DNA of 17,321 nucleotides from Chlamydomonas sphaeroides (GCA_001662425.1 BDDC01001999.1:1-17321); one strand, 5' to 3'. Counted from the stretch's first letter, positions 9,501-17,321 are shown. Numbers and translations are program-made. The notes: generated by a model from the letters alone, not told the origin.

Positions 9501-11424
9501 GATGACGGGCGCGGGGTTGGCCAGGCCCGTGGTCTCACTGCGCAGCGCGCCAGCAGAGGGGCAGGGGTCGACGATCGTGGCACGTGCAGCTGCTAGCTCA
9601 ACGGCGCCCGGCCGGCTCGTGCCGGGCGCACGCGAGGCCGGGCCCTCTTGCTGCAGCCAAGCACGTCGCGGCCGGTACGATTGTGCAGTGCCACCCCCGT
9701 GTGCTATGCCGTCTGCGGCCCCCCGACGGTGCGGCACCCCGTGCTGCGCAGCGACGTGCCACGCCGCCCTGCGCTGCGCAGCGCTGCGCCATGCCGCGCT
9801 GGCTTGGGGACTCACATCATGATGGCGTCGAAGCCGCCCTTGCGCTTGATGAGCTTGTTGAGGATGCGGATGAGGTCGCCGCGCACCGTGCAGCACACGC
9901 AGCCGTTGTTCATCTGCCGGCAGCGGGGGGCCAGGGGCCGGAGTCGACAGGGCGCGCCAGGAGCACGGCAGCAGCGGCCAGGGCCTGGGGCCGCGAGTGA
10001 GGCAGGCCGGGCAGCCGGCGGCGGATCGGTCGCGCGCCTCCTGGACCACTTGCGCGGCAGGGCCGAACCGCCTGAGCCGGCTTTTCGCGAAAACCTGGCA
10101 AATGGCCCTAAAAGTGTCTGGCGCGGCCTTCTTTGCAGAGGGCCGTTTGCGCGCCTCCTGGAGCCGCTTGCGCCTGGCCGCCGATTGCTGCACTCGGCTC
10201 ATGAGGCCACGCTTGGGGTACCCGCGTGGGCGGCCTCAGCCGCAGGTGCCCAACTCGGATTCGTCCGTCCATGCCGCGGCCATGCCGCCATGGGCACTGC
10301 GGTGTGTGGCCGCACCTCAAAGATCTCCTCCTTGCTCTCCATGACGAGCGCATCGTCAATGCCAACCTGTTGCGTTGGGCGGTTGGCAGGGGTCCGAGCG
10401 GCGGGGGTGTCAGCTCCCAGGCGCTGGGGTTAGCTGAGCTCGGCTGCCGCAGCATGGCCGCGGGCTCCAGTGAGCAGTGACGGGCGGCGTGGCAGGCGAG
10501 CCCACGGCCTGCTGGGAGCAGGGACTGCGGCAGGTGGACGCGTGGGCTGGGCCCGCACGACGAGCATCGCCACGGCAGGCCGGGTCGGGCGTTGCCGAGG
10601 GTTTGCACGGGTTTGGCATGCGGCTACGCCAGCGGGAAGCATGCGGCTACACCAGCGGGGCGAGTGGTCCGGCATGTCGGCTGTGCGCTCTGCTGGAGGC
10701 TGCGGCGCGCGGCGGGCGGGTTGGCCCCTAGGCAGCGGCGCCGGCGCCCTGCTGCGAATGCCGAGCGAGCGCGCGGGACGAGCGCAGGCCGGACTCGCCT
10801 CGCCGAACTCATTCTCTGCGGGAGGCATTGGAGACGTGGCAGCAAGTCACGGATTAGCCTCCTGCGGCATGCACTATGGCAAGGAGCGGCCGCGCTAGCT
10901 AGTAAAGCCCCTCTTGGCATAGCAGGTCGCTAAGTCCTGCCCGATGCACGAACGAGAGCTCACCAATGACGGCAATCTGGCGCGATGAGGGGTTGGGGCC
11001 GGGCAAGGGCGCGGGAGGCATCCGTTCAGGCAGGCAAGGGGCGTGAGCACGAGCGTAGCACACAAACCCTGCAAGTTGCGGTGTCCAACGGCTCACCTTC
11101 TTGCCGTGCTTGGCAGTGAGGATGTGGTTCACCAGGGTCGTCTTGCCGGCGCCTGCAGGGGCGCAGTGTCACTCGTGAGGGCTTAGGGGGGCTGGGGCGT
11201 ACCGGTGCGTGGCGGAACCCGGAGCAGAATGGCTGCCCCAACCGCAATCCCGTACTGTTATGAGCGACCAAGGCAGGACAGGCCCGGCGCGGCTTCCGGC
11301 GCAGCTGTGAGCGATGTTGGCACGATCGCTCAGCGATGGCCCTCAGCCTGGCTCCCGGCTTACCCAAGAAGCCAGTGACGACGGTAATGGGAATCTTCGG
11401 CTTGGCCTCCTTAGTCTCAATCAT
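6527..11424 (-). CDS. COG0523/CobW-family GTPase, zinc metallochaperone type, 15 exons
   Basis: GTP-dependent metal chaperone of the CobW/COG0523 family; eukaryotic members of the ZNG1 type hand zinc to client enzymes. Exons in transcript order (+ coordinates): 11364-11424, 11097-11152, 10964-10976, 10799-10815, 10316-10366, 9816-9913, 9471-9537, 9104-9211, 8848-8931, 8023-8142, 7670-7862, 7347-7474, 7063-7124, 6708-6804, 6527-6598. They total 1227 nt, 408 residues plus stop, in one frame. Seen: Walker A GFLGAGKTT (18-26); IAVIENEFGEVGIDDALV (40-57); the metal motif NGCVCC (69-74, CxCC); ETTGLANP (100-107); G4 motif NKTDL (167-171); MDPEFL; a His/Cys-rich loop (about 232-304); and a CobW C-terminal domain with SCGFELEGEL, FRSKGILAIKGSDDK, HVFQGVHMLL and GKNLKRAELLDGLKSCL. 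The start at 11424 has an in-frame TAG upstream and no earlier ATG. No targeting peptide is evident, so probably cytosolic. The exon-12 acceptor could instead be at 7513/7514, adding 13 residues. Metal identity is inferred. Confidence 0.93.
7347..7862 (-). other. His/Cys-rich metal loop of the COG0523 protein (exons 11-12)
   Basis: Exon 11 (7670-7862) encodes a run of nine His, then alternating His-Asp/Glu/Gly, and two copies of a Cys element: HDHACTDKCHDG and HEHACTEACKDG. Each copy has Cys-x3-Cys flanked by His. Exon 12 (7347-7474) adds a second His run of six plus HKHDD before the conserved C-terminal domain. His-rich loops between the GTPase and C-terminal domains are usual in COG0523 proteins and are thought to hold zinc. 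The paired Cys elements are an extra feature. The intron between the two exons (7475-7669) splits the loop. Confidence 0.85.
8413..8839. repeat. TTGCGCA repeat cluster within intron 9 of the COG0523 gene
   Basis: Seven copies of TTGCGCA, mostly as TTTGCGCA followed by GCC- or GGCC-rich sequence, at about 8413, 8455, 8496, 8523, 8754, 8802 and 8832, all on the + strand. Flanks also recur: ccctgaaacatttgcgcag near 8487 resembles ccccgaaacaattgc near 8811. The whole lies in a 705-nt intron (8143-8847), the longest of this gene. The array looks like degenerate copies of one ancestral unit, not a simple tandem repeat. Confidence 0.75.
10032..10173. repeat. Direct repeat pair plus palindrome in intron 5 of the COG0523 gene
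   Basis: The 14-mer gcgcgcctcctgga occurs at 10032 and again at 10149, 117 bp apart, each followed about ten bases later by cttgcgc. Between them, at 10082-10093, is a perfect 12-bp palindrome TTTTCGCGAAAA. The segment falls in the 402-nt intron 9914-10315. Function is unknown. It may be a decayed relative of the TTGCGCA cluster at 8413-8839. Confidence 0.6.
10367..10798 (-). other. GC-AG intron (intron 4 of the COG0523 gene)
   Basis: Exon 4 must end with the codon for the last residue of IENEFGE, and exon 5 must begin with GTT of VGIDD. On the minus strand the bases after that GAG are GCGAGT, which is a GC donor. The acceptor is caacag. No GT nearby gives an open joined frame. The protein motif across the junction is highly conserved in the family, so the assignment is strong. 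Confidence 0.85.
10799..10976 (-). other. Two consecutive microexons, 13 nt and 17 nt
   Basis: Exon 3 is 10964-10976 (13 nt, encoding IAVI plus one base of the next codon) and exon 4 is 10799-10815 (17 nt, completing ENEFGE). They are separated by a 148-nt intron. Exon 3 has a gccag acceptor and a gtgagc donor; exon 4 has a cgcag acceptor and a GC donor. Together they make exactly 30 nt and restore IAVIENEFGE, a core switch-region motif of COG0523 GTPases, in frame with both neighbours. Confidence 0.88.
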
Positions 11425-11998
11425 TCTGCCGAAGCTTGCTCCGAGTGCCTGTCCGGCTGTTGAGTTGGAAGCTGCAACGCGGGTGTCACACTAACCAATT
11501 GTCCAGCTAACGTGCACACAGCAGAAGCGCGGTGTAGGGGTTCGCGACCGATGCGACGACACGAAGCCTAGAAGCTACGAATTGCAGCGTCAGAGCACGA
11601 AGTCGCACTGTAGCCACTAAGTGAACAATTACGTGCGGTGAGCTTTCGGCATAAGGCAAGGCCGCATGACAGTGGGGGCCTACAGCCCACTGCCGTACGG
11701 TTGCGGGCTTGCGCCAATCCTCCAAGGTTAGCGTGCGCGTACCCTTGGATGACATGTCTGGAGTGGCCGCGCAGGCAACCGGAGGGGCTACACGGCTGGG
11801 GCAAGCTCGGGCAGCACGCGTAGTGCACGGCGGCACCGGCGGGGGCAGAGACCGGGGGTGCCGAGGGTGTTTGGCACGCCCTTGTTTCAGCCACAAGCCA
11901 CCGTGCAAAGCGACTAATTTGCTTACACGCCTTGCCGACACCACGTGTTGTCAGAGTATGCTGCTGAGCCATCGGTGACCTGCCGCGCAACCTTGACC
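11425..11998. promoter_or_regulatory. Divergent intergenic region between COG0523 and epimerase-like genes
   Basis: About 574 bases separate the COG0523 start codon (- strand, 11424) from the proposed start of the epimerase-like gene (+ strand, 11999), so both promoters and both 5' UTRs should lie here. Composition is less GC-rich than the exons. No TATA box or named element could be supported. Two GTAC cores (about 11695 and 11738) are at chance frequency. If the downstream gene starts elsewhere, the limits change. Confidence 0.5.
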
Positions 11999-12186
11999 AT
12001 GGCGGCCAGCATGCGCGCCAGCCTGGAATGTAGCAGTAGTGGACGGGGGACACCGTGCCTAACTCCATCCTATCGCTTGCATGGGCGTGGTCGTTCTCGC
12101 GTGGTGCTGTCGGCCGCTGCGCCCTCGCCAGGCAAGCTGCGAAACTGTACAAGCTGCTGCCTCTGGGCTATGCGACATTATGATGC
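11999..12186 (+). other. Candidate first exon with plastid transit peptide
   Basis: The ATG at 11999 sits in a good context (gaccATGGcg). It opens a peptide beginning MAASMRASLECSSSGRGTPC and continuing to SRVVLSAAA, rich in Ser, Arg and Ala with one Glu and ending in a V-x-S-A-A-A type processing site. This is typical of an algal chloroplast transit peptide. A donor gtaaca after 12186 leaves phase 2, which matches the acceptor at 12445/12446. The donor is weak, and other donors or an additional exon are possible, so the junction is a proposal. Confidence 0.45.
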
Positions 12187-15100
12187 GTAACAATTATTCC
12201 GCCTGCAGTGCCTCGTGTGGTCCCGGCACTGGCACGCGAACATGCAATTCCCCAGCCGCCGAGCATTCCCCGGACCGCGGCCGGCCAGCGCTGTGTGGTG
12301 GCGGCGGCAGCTGTCGCGGAGCAGACCGACGTTGGCGAGGACATTATGGCACATGGGGTGTAAGCGCACGCGGGGCTTGGGGTTGCTGGGTTCCGCGTTC
12401 CACCTTTCGCCGACGCTCACTTCCTTTCAACAATGCCACCTACAGCAACGTGTCCGAGCTCAACCGGACGTGGGCCATCCCGGATGTCATTGAGTTCGGC
12501 GTCGGCAAGGGCGGCCTGCCGTACGTGTTTCTCACGCACCCCCAGTGGGACACAGCGTTGCAGGTGTGCCTCTACGGAGCCACCATAACGCAATGGAGGA
12601 AGCTGGACGGTACGCTCAGCTTCTACGATGGACCCGACGACATCTTCGTCGGGAACGGTGTGCCGCTGCGGTGAGCCCCGGCCACAACGCGCAGCCACGG
12701 GTATGGGATCCCGGCTGGCGTCTAACCACAGAGCCTGCCCAACGCGCCGCCAACCGGCGCATCAGGCTCGAACTTGTGGGCTTCGCCAAACCAGGTTTCC
12801 GAGCCAGAAGCCGGGCCAGCGCACCTCCTAAGCGCAGCAGGCATCCCACCCCCCAGGCGCCGCACCCCGCAGCCCCGCAGCCACCGCCTGCAGCTGGCGC
12901 TGCAGCGTTGCCGGGGCCGCAGCCAACGCACCGCCACCAGGCCTTGGCACCGTGACGCACAGCTGCCCGGCGCCAGCTCCTGAGACGCGCAGCCCTCAAG
13001 CTCGCGGTCAGGGGCCTGCCACCCACAGGCACGGCCCTCCCACCAGCACAGCCCGTCGTCCCACGGCGCCCCGCCCACATGCCGCCCTCCCCTCCGCAGC
13101 ACGGGCGCGTCGCTGCACTTTCCGCAGCACCGCGAGGGCCTGCTGCCGGAGCACGGCTTTGCGGATAGCATGATGTGGGAGGTGGTGGGCGTGGTGAGAC
13201 TGTCGCTGGCGGGTTGGGGGAGCGAGCAGCGGCGGCCGGGCGGCAGGCTGGGACCTGTGGCGTGCGTGCAGCGCGCATGCTGCCAAGCTGCTGAGCTGAG
13301 CCGCAGGCGGCCCAGAGACCATGCGGCAGGGACCTGGGGCGCGGGTATGTTCTGGACGGAGGCCATCTTCCAGGCTCATGCAGGTCCGAACGAACATGCC
13401 GTGCAGGGCCTCGACAACGAGGACATGGTCGCGGGGTTTCAGAAGAAGCTAGAGCAGCTGCTGGCGGACGGCGTCGTGACGCAGAAGGAGCTGGACCAGG
13501 GGCTGGCGGACCCGGGCGGCGAGAAGGGTGAGCGGCGGCGCGCAGGCGGAGGCCCCGGGCTGACCCCCGCGCTGGTTGCCAGGGATCAGGGCGAGTGCGT
13601 GCACAGCAAGGAGGGCATGGGATGTTGCGCAGGACCCCAGGCATGGCGGCGCTGCGCTGCGACTCCGAGCGCAGGGTTGCACTGGCAGGCAGTGCTTGCC
13701 CGAGCTGCGAGCGGCACTAGGGGGCCTCTTGGCTGCTCAGACCCGGTGTGGCCGCAGCCCCGCGAGCCTGTGCCAGCACGCGACACCCCTTGCGCATCGC
13801 CTCGGCCGTCTCCAGCCGCTGCCCGCCCAACCCCGCGCCGGTGTTCCCCCACCTCAGCGGCCGCGCTGCACGCCAAGCTGGAGGCGTACGGCCCCCTGTT
13901 GGATGACGAGGTGGAGACCGACATGGCGCCCTGCGTCATGCTGCGGCTGCGGGACACCGAGGAGAGCCGCAAGATGTGGCCACACAAGTTCGAGCTGCGC
14001 TACAAGGTGCGCCGCGGAGGTGCCGTGCAGCCGCCGGCGGGGGCGCGAGGTGTGCCGCCCATGCCGCCCTCAGCACATGCGGACCCGACACCCGAGCTGC
14101 TGGCTTGGGCGTTCGCGCACACCGCGCCCCCTACTGAGCCTCACCCTCTGCGGCCGTGCCTGTTCCCTCCGCACCGTACCGCACTCACACACCGCAGTCA
14201 GGCGGGGTGCTGGCTGCATTGGGTACGGGCTTACGGCCGGAGCTTGCAAGCTAGTTCGTTACTCCCTCCACGCCCCCACCCCCCTACGTTCCAGATCACG
14301 CTGGGCGTCATGGACTCCATGGACGCCACCGAGTACCGCGAGTGGCTCATCAGCCAGGGCCGCGACCCGGACGCGGAGGAGGAGGAGGTGGCGCTGGCGC
14401 AGGCGGAGGAGGAGGAGCATGAACGCAGGCAGGTCCCGCGATTGGCCCCAACCTTGCGCATTCTTAAGTGCGCCGCTTGGGGTGCTAGGTCGGGGCTGGC
14501 GCGTCACCGGACGCCGCCGGGCGCCGCTCGCACGGGCAAGCTGCGCGCATGCCGCCTGTGTGGGTGGCGGGGCTCTGGCACGCCGCCGGGCATGCGGGGG
14601 AGCCCGCTTGGTCATTGCGTGCCATGACATATGCCGTGAGGCGTGGCGCCCACCTCGTGCGCTCGACACACGACGCACCGCGCCCCCCAAACCAGCTGGG
14701 CGACGACCCCCGAGCACCGGGGCAAGGCAGCATGTGCAAAGCGCGCGCTCGCGCCGTGTCTTCTTCCATCGTCGCATCACACAATGCCGGCCGCAGGCGT
14801 GCCGCAGCCCGGCACCCAAGTCAGGTGCTGTAACGATGCTGTTATGATGCTGCATTATGCGTGTCGCATCCCCTTCATGTGCCCAGGCGGCTTGTGGCTG
14901 AGGGGCTGGGCATCGACCCCGCCATGCTGCCCGGCCGCGAGCTGTACGGCCCGAGGCCCACGGCCGGCAGCGGCAGCGGCGAGGACGAAGCCGAGGACGA
15001 GGACGAGGACGAGGCCAGGGAGCGCGACGAAGAGCCCAAGGTGGGGCACGGCGGCGGCGTGCGGCGCGGCGCGGGGCCTGAAAGAGGTCGGCGGGCTTTG

Positions 15101-17281
15101 GGTTCGGCGCTGTCCTTCAGCCGTCCCGCCGTTGTGAGCCGGCGAACCCACACGTGTCTTGTGTGCAGGGGTCCAGGGATGGGCTTGGGTCGCTTTGGTC
15201 TTGGCCCATCCCCGTTGGGTCCGTTTGGTCTCTGCCAACCCCCGTTGGGCCCTCGTGCTTTTGGCCCGCAGCCCCTCGCGGCGGCCTCCACCAAGGCGGG
15301 CGCCAAGCGCGGTCGCGGCCGGCCACCCAAGAACTCCGTGGCCGTGGCGGAGGAGGAGGCCGGCGGGGCCGACGACGAGGAGGACGAGGACGAGGAGTAC
15401 GTGACGGCGCGCCCCGCGCCCTTGATCAACACGGCCGAGAAGGGCGCGGTCAGCCCCGAGGGCTTCAAGATGCCCATCCAGATCAAGCAGCAGTTCTGGC
15501 TGGACAACTTGGGTGCGTGGCACATTGATGGCCAAGCTATTTGGCAGTGGCAATGGTATTGTTGTTGTTGGTATGTGATGTTGCTGCAATGTGCTGATGG
15601 CAGCGGCACTGCTCGCTACGAGGGCTTGCCAAGGACAGCCAAGGGTGGGCCCGTGCTGTGGGGCTACTGCCTTGTTGCGGCGGCGTGAGTGGAGCTACGA
15701 ACACATCCCTGGCAACGAGCTGCCGGCGGGCTGGGCGCGATGGCGGTGTGCTGGCTGACGCGAGGTGCAGCGGTGCCTCGCCAGCCTGCGTGGGGCCTGC
15801 ATTGGGCTTGCATGGGACCTGCATGGGATCGCGTTACTCGGAGCCATGACCGCCGGCGGGGTGGGCACCCCAGGCGGCGGCCGAACGCTGAGCAGGGTTA
15901 CCACTTAGCGGCGAAACTGCCTCTGACCCAGCCTTTCCTCTGCCATCCGCTACTTCCCCCACCCCGACAGACAAGCCCGGCAAGAAGACTCTGCCCATGC
16001 AGTTCCACCTGGGCACGCTGTGGCGCTTTAAGACGCGGGACCAGACCCGTTTCAGCGACTGGGTCAAGACCCTGGGCTTGGGCAAGAGCACGGTGAGTAC
16101 TGGCCGGGGGGATGATGGGGGGCATACAGAAGCCTGGGCCGGGCTCGGAAGCCTGGCACGCAGGCATCAAGGCAGACCAGGAACAAACCCAACTGCGCAA
16201 TGCAGCGCCGAAGTCTCCACTGGGTTGTCCGCGGTCCTGCCCGCTGCGCTGCTCTGTCTGCTGCTGCCGGCGGGAGCGCCGGACGGCCGCCAGTTGCCCA
16301 CCCCCAACACCACCCTGCGGCCCGGCCCTGCCATGTCCCGCTCTCACCTCGGGCGCGCCTATCCTTCCCATCCGGCTGGTCGGGTTGCTGCAGCGGCATG
16401 GGACACTCGAGCTCAGCGGCCATGACGTCCGCAGCCCAGCTGGGCTTGCTCGTCAAGCCCTCCTTCCATGCTCGCCCCCCGCCCCGCAGACCATCAACTA
16501 CACGGAGGACCCGCGGTACCCCAGCCTCATGACGGAGGAGCGGGACTACATTCACTTTGACGGTGGGGAAGGGGAGGGGCCCGAGGGGCCAGGGTGCGTG
16601 TGGGTGTGCGCGGGTGTGCGCGCGGCCCCTAGGCGCGAAACCTGGGCAAGCAGGCTCAGCTGCAGTTCGGGACATTGGGGGCCGCGGAAGGACGGGGAAG
16701 TGCGCCGCGTGTCCAGGTTTGCGGGGGGGGGGCCGTGCCAGATGTTCCGGGCGCCAACTTTGGCAGAGGCTGGCGGTTCTGGATCCGTGCGTCCCTCTGT
16801 ATCACGGCGCCCGTGGCGCTCTTCTCTCCAGCCGATCTGCCTGGCGCTCTCCCCAAGATGCGCCCGCGTTCCACAACACGCGCGCGCTCACCTCTCACCA
16901 TGCTGCTCGCCACGCCCCTCCCGCGCCAAGCCTTCCCTCGCGCGCCACGCCTCTCCCGCGCCAAGCCCTCCCTCGCGCGCCACGCCCCTCCCGCGCCAAG
17001 CCCTCCCGCGCCAAGCCCTCCCTCGCGCGCCACGCCCCTCCCGCGCCAAGCCCTCCCTCCCGCGCCACGCCTCTCCCGCAGGCCAGCCCATGGACGTGAC
17101 CTTCACTGACGTCAGCGCCTCCACCGTCTACCTGTGCCCCGGCAACCGCACGCACTACGAGTTCATGGCGCGCCAGGGCGTGCGCGACATGTTTGTGCAG
17201 CACCCGGGGCTGGAGCTGGCGCCCGAGTACGACACCGTGGCGCCCCTGGGCAGCGGCTGGCTGGCCACGTACAAGAAGTGG
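11999..17281 (+). CDS. Aldose/hexose-6-phosphate epimerase-like protein with acidic AT-hook insert, 3' end outside window
   Basis: Galactose-mutarotase-fold protein closest to glucose-6-phosphate 1-epimerases. Exons: 11999-12186 (tentative), 12446-12670, 13100-13193, 13407-13527, 13858-14006, 14295-14428, 14887-15040, 15272-15512, 15971-16092, 16490-16562, 17082-17281 or beyond; 567 residues so far, all in frame. Family landmarks: LYGATITQWR, VGNGVPLR, HFPQHREGLLPEHGFAD, CVMLRLRDTEESRKMWPHKF, DWVKTLGLGK, VYLCPGN and MFVQHPGLELAP. Two stretches are extra to the fold: about 170-228 (helical, charged) and about 265-421, which has Glu/Asp runs and an AT-hook KRGRGRPPK (367-375). At the usual ALHTYF position the protein has HLGTLW (Gly for His), and at the usual VEPG it has QHPG (His for Glu), so catalysis is doubtful. 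The exon 13407 acceptor could be 13374 (11 more residues). Family confident; 5' exon and function not. Confidence 0.82.
12189..12314 (+). other. Thrombospondin type 1 repeat-like segment
   Basis: One frame reads NNYSACSASCGPGTGTRTC at 12189-12245, then further Cys codons at 12294-12296 and 12312-12314. The pattern (aromatic-S-x-C-S-x-S-C-G-x-G-T-x-T-R-T-C) is the core of the TSP1 repeat. It lies in the proposed first intron of the epimerase-like gene, yet is open and in frame with the next exon (12446). It could be a relic of a secreted-protein gene, an alternative exon, or part of a small unrecognised gene. Only about 40 residues show the pattern. Confidence 0.45.
14429..14886 (+). other. 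Probable GC-AG intron in the epimerase-like gene
   Basis: The exon ending in the Glu-rich run EEEEHER must join, in phase 2, to the exon starting after cccag at 14886. The donor that fits is CGCAG followed by GCAGGT at 14429. A GT donor four bases later (14433, gtcccg) would need the weaker acceptor gctgag at 14901/14902 and would replace RRLVAE by a single Gln. Both keep the frame; the GC version has the better acceptor. Confidence 0.6.
15181..15271 (+). repeat. Three 30-bp degenerate repeats abutting a splice acceptor
   Basis: Units in exact 30-bp register start at 15181, 15211 and 15241; the second and third both open with cccgttggg, and all carry a ttggt/ttggc core. The third unit ends in the acceptor ttggcccgcag used by the exon at 15272. 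Read in the flanking exon frame the units give decapeptides GLGRFGLGPS, PLGPFGLCQP and PLGPRAFGPQ. Confidence 0.75.
16908..17081. repeat. 35-bp minisatellite forming the end of an intron
   Basis: Copies of a 35-bp unit that opens with cgccacgcccctcccgcgcc start at 16908, 16943, 16978, 17028 and 17063. The third copy contains an extra 15-bp internal duplication, and the last is cut short by the splice acceptor (ctctcccgcag, ending 17081). The pyrimidine-rich unit therefore supplies the polypyrimidine tract and acceptor of the exon at 17082. Confidence 0.92.
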
Positions 17282-17321
17282 GTCGCGCGGCGGGCTGGCG
17301 GCGTGGATGGGCGGGGCCCCG

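Noticed and set aside
11690..11745. GTAC cores resembling copper-response elements in the divergent region
   Set aside because: Two GTAC tetramers in about 570 bp is what chance predicts, and no extended element surrounds them.
12081..12674. A single-exon start at 12081 for the epimerase-like gene
   Set aside because: The frame is open through to 12670, but the peptide from 12081 lacks family similarity before about 12446 and a good acceptor lies at 12445; a transit-peptide-like start at 11999 in another frame fits better.
12952..13173. Pro/Arg/Ala-rich + strand frame
   Set aside because: It overlaps the 429-nt intron and the exon at 13100, whose other frame carries the epimerase motif HFPQHREGLLPEHGF.
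13374..13406. Alternative acceptor at 13374 for the epimerase exon
   Set aside because: It keeps frame and adds 11 residues, but their codons (gct, cat, gca, ggt, gaa) are unlike the gene's usual G/C-ending codons; the gtgcag acceptor at 13406 is preferred, though not proven.

Overview
This is nuclear DNA from a GC-rich, intron-rich eukaryote, most likely a green alga (Chlorophyta; class not determinable from the window). The support is short exons joined by GT...AG introns with gtgag/gtgcg donors and gcag acceptors, strong G/C bias at third codon positions, minisatellites inside introns, and a candidate plastid transit peptide. Four protein genes can be reconstructed by joining exons on splice sites and family motifs. 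No RNA gene, intact mobile element or CRISPR array was seen.

Layout. (1) 136-2309, + strand: 3' portion of a chromate-ion transporter (CHR family), seven exons; the 5' part lies outside the window, and the intron at the left edge carries a 15-bp polypurine minisatellite. (2) 2310-3859: intergenic, with a CAGCGG hexamer repeat. (3) 3860-5552, + strand: complete Sua5/YrdC threonylcarbamoyl-AMP synthase, three exons, with a possible upstream start at 3695 that adds a presequence-like extension. (4) 5553-6526: convergent intergenic region. (5) 6527-11424, - strand: complete 15-exon COG0523/CobW-type GTPase (zinc metallochaperone class, 408 aa in this model), with a His/Cys-rich metal loop, two consecutive microexons and one GC-AG intron. 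(6) 11425-11998: divergent intergenic region. (7) 11999 to beyond the right edge, + strand: an aldose/hexose-6-phosphate epimerase-like protein, at least eleven exons, whose catalytic His and Glu positions appear replaced and which carries a large acidic insert with an AT-hook. It is probably a plastid pseudoenzyme, but the 5' exon is uncertain.

The genes do not form an obvious pathway: oxyanion transport, tRNA t6A modification, metal allocation and a sugar-epimerase fold of unknown job. The COG0523 gene and the epimerase-like gene share one short divergent promoter region. The most unusual points are the degenerate epimerase with its AT-hook insert, the microexon pair, the duplicated Cys motif in the metal loop, an excess of introns whose length is a multiple of three and which contain no in-frame stop, a TTGCGCA repeat family, and an isolated thrombospondin-type-1-like segment at 12189-12314.
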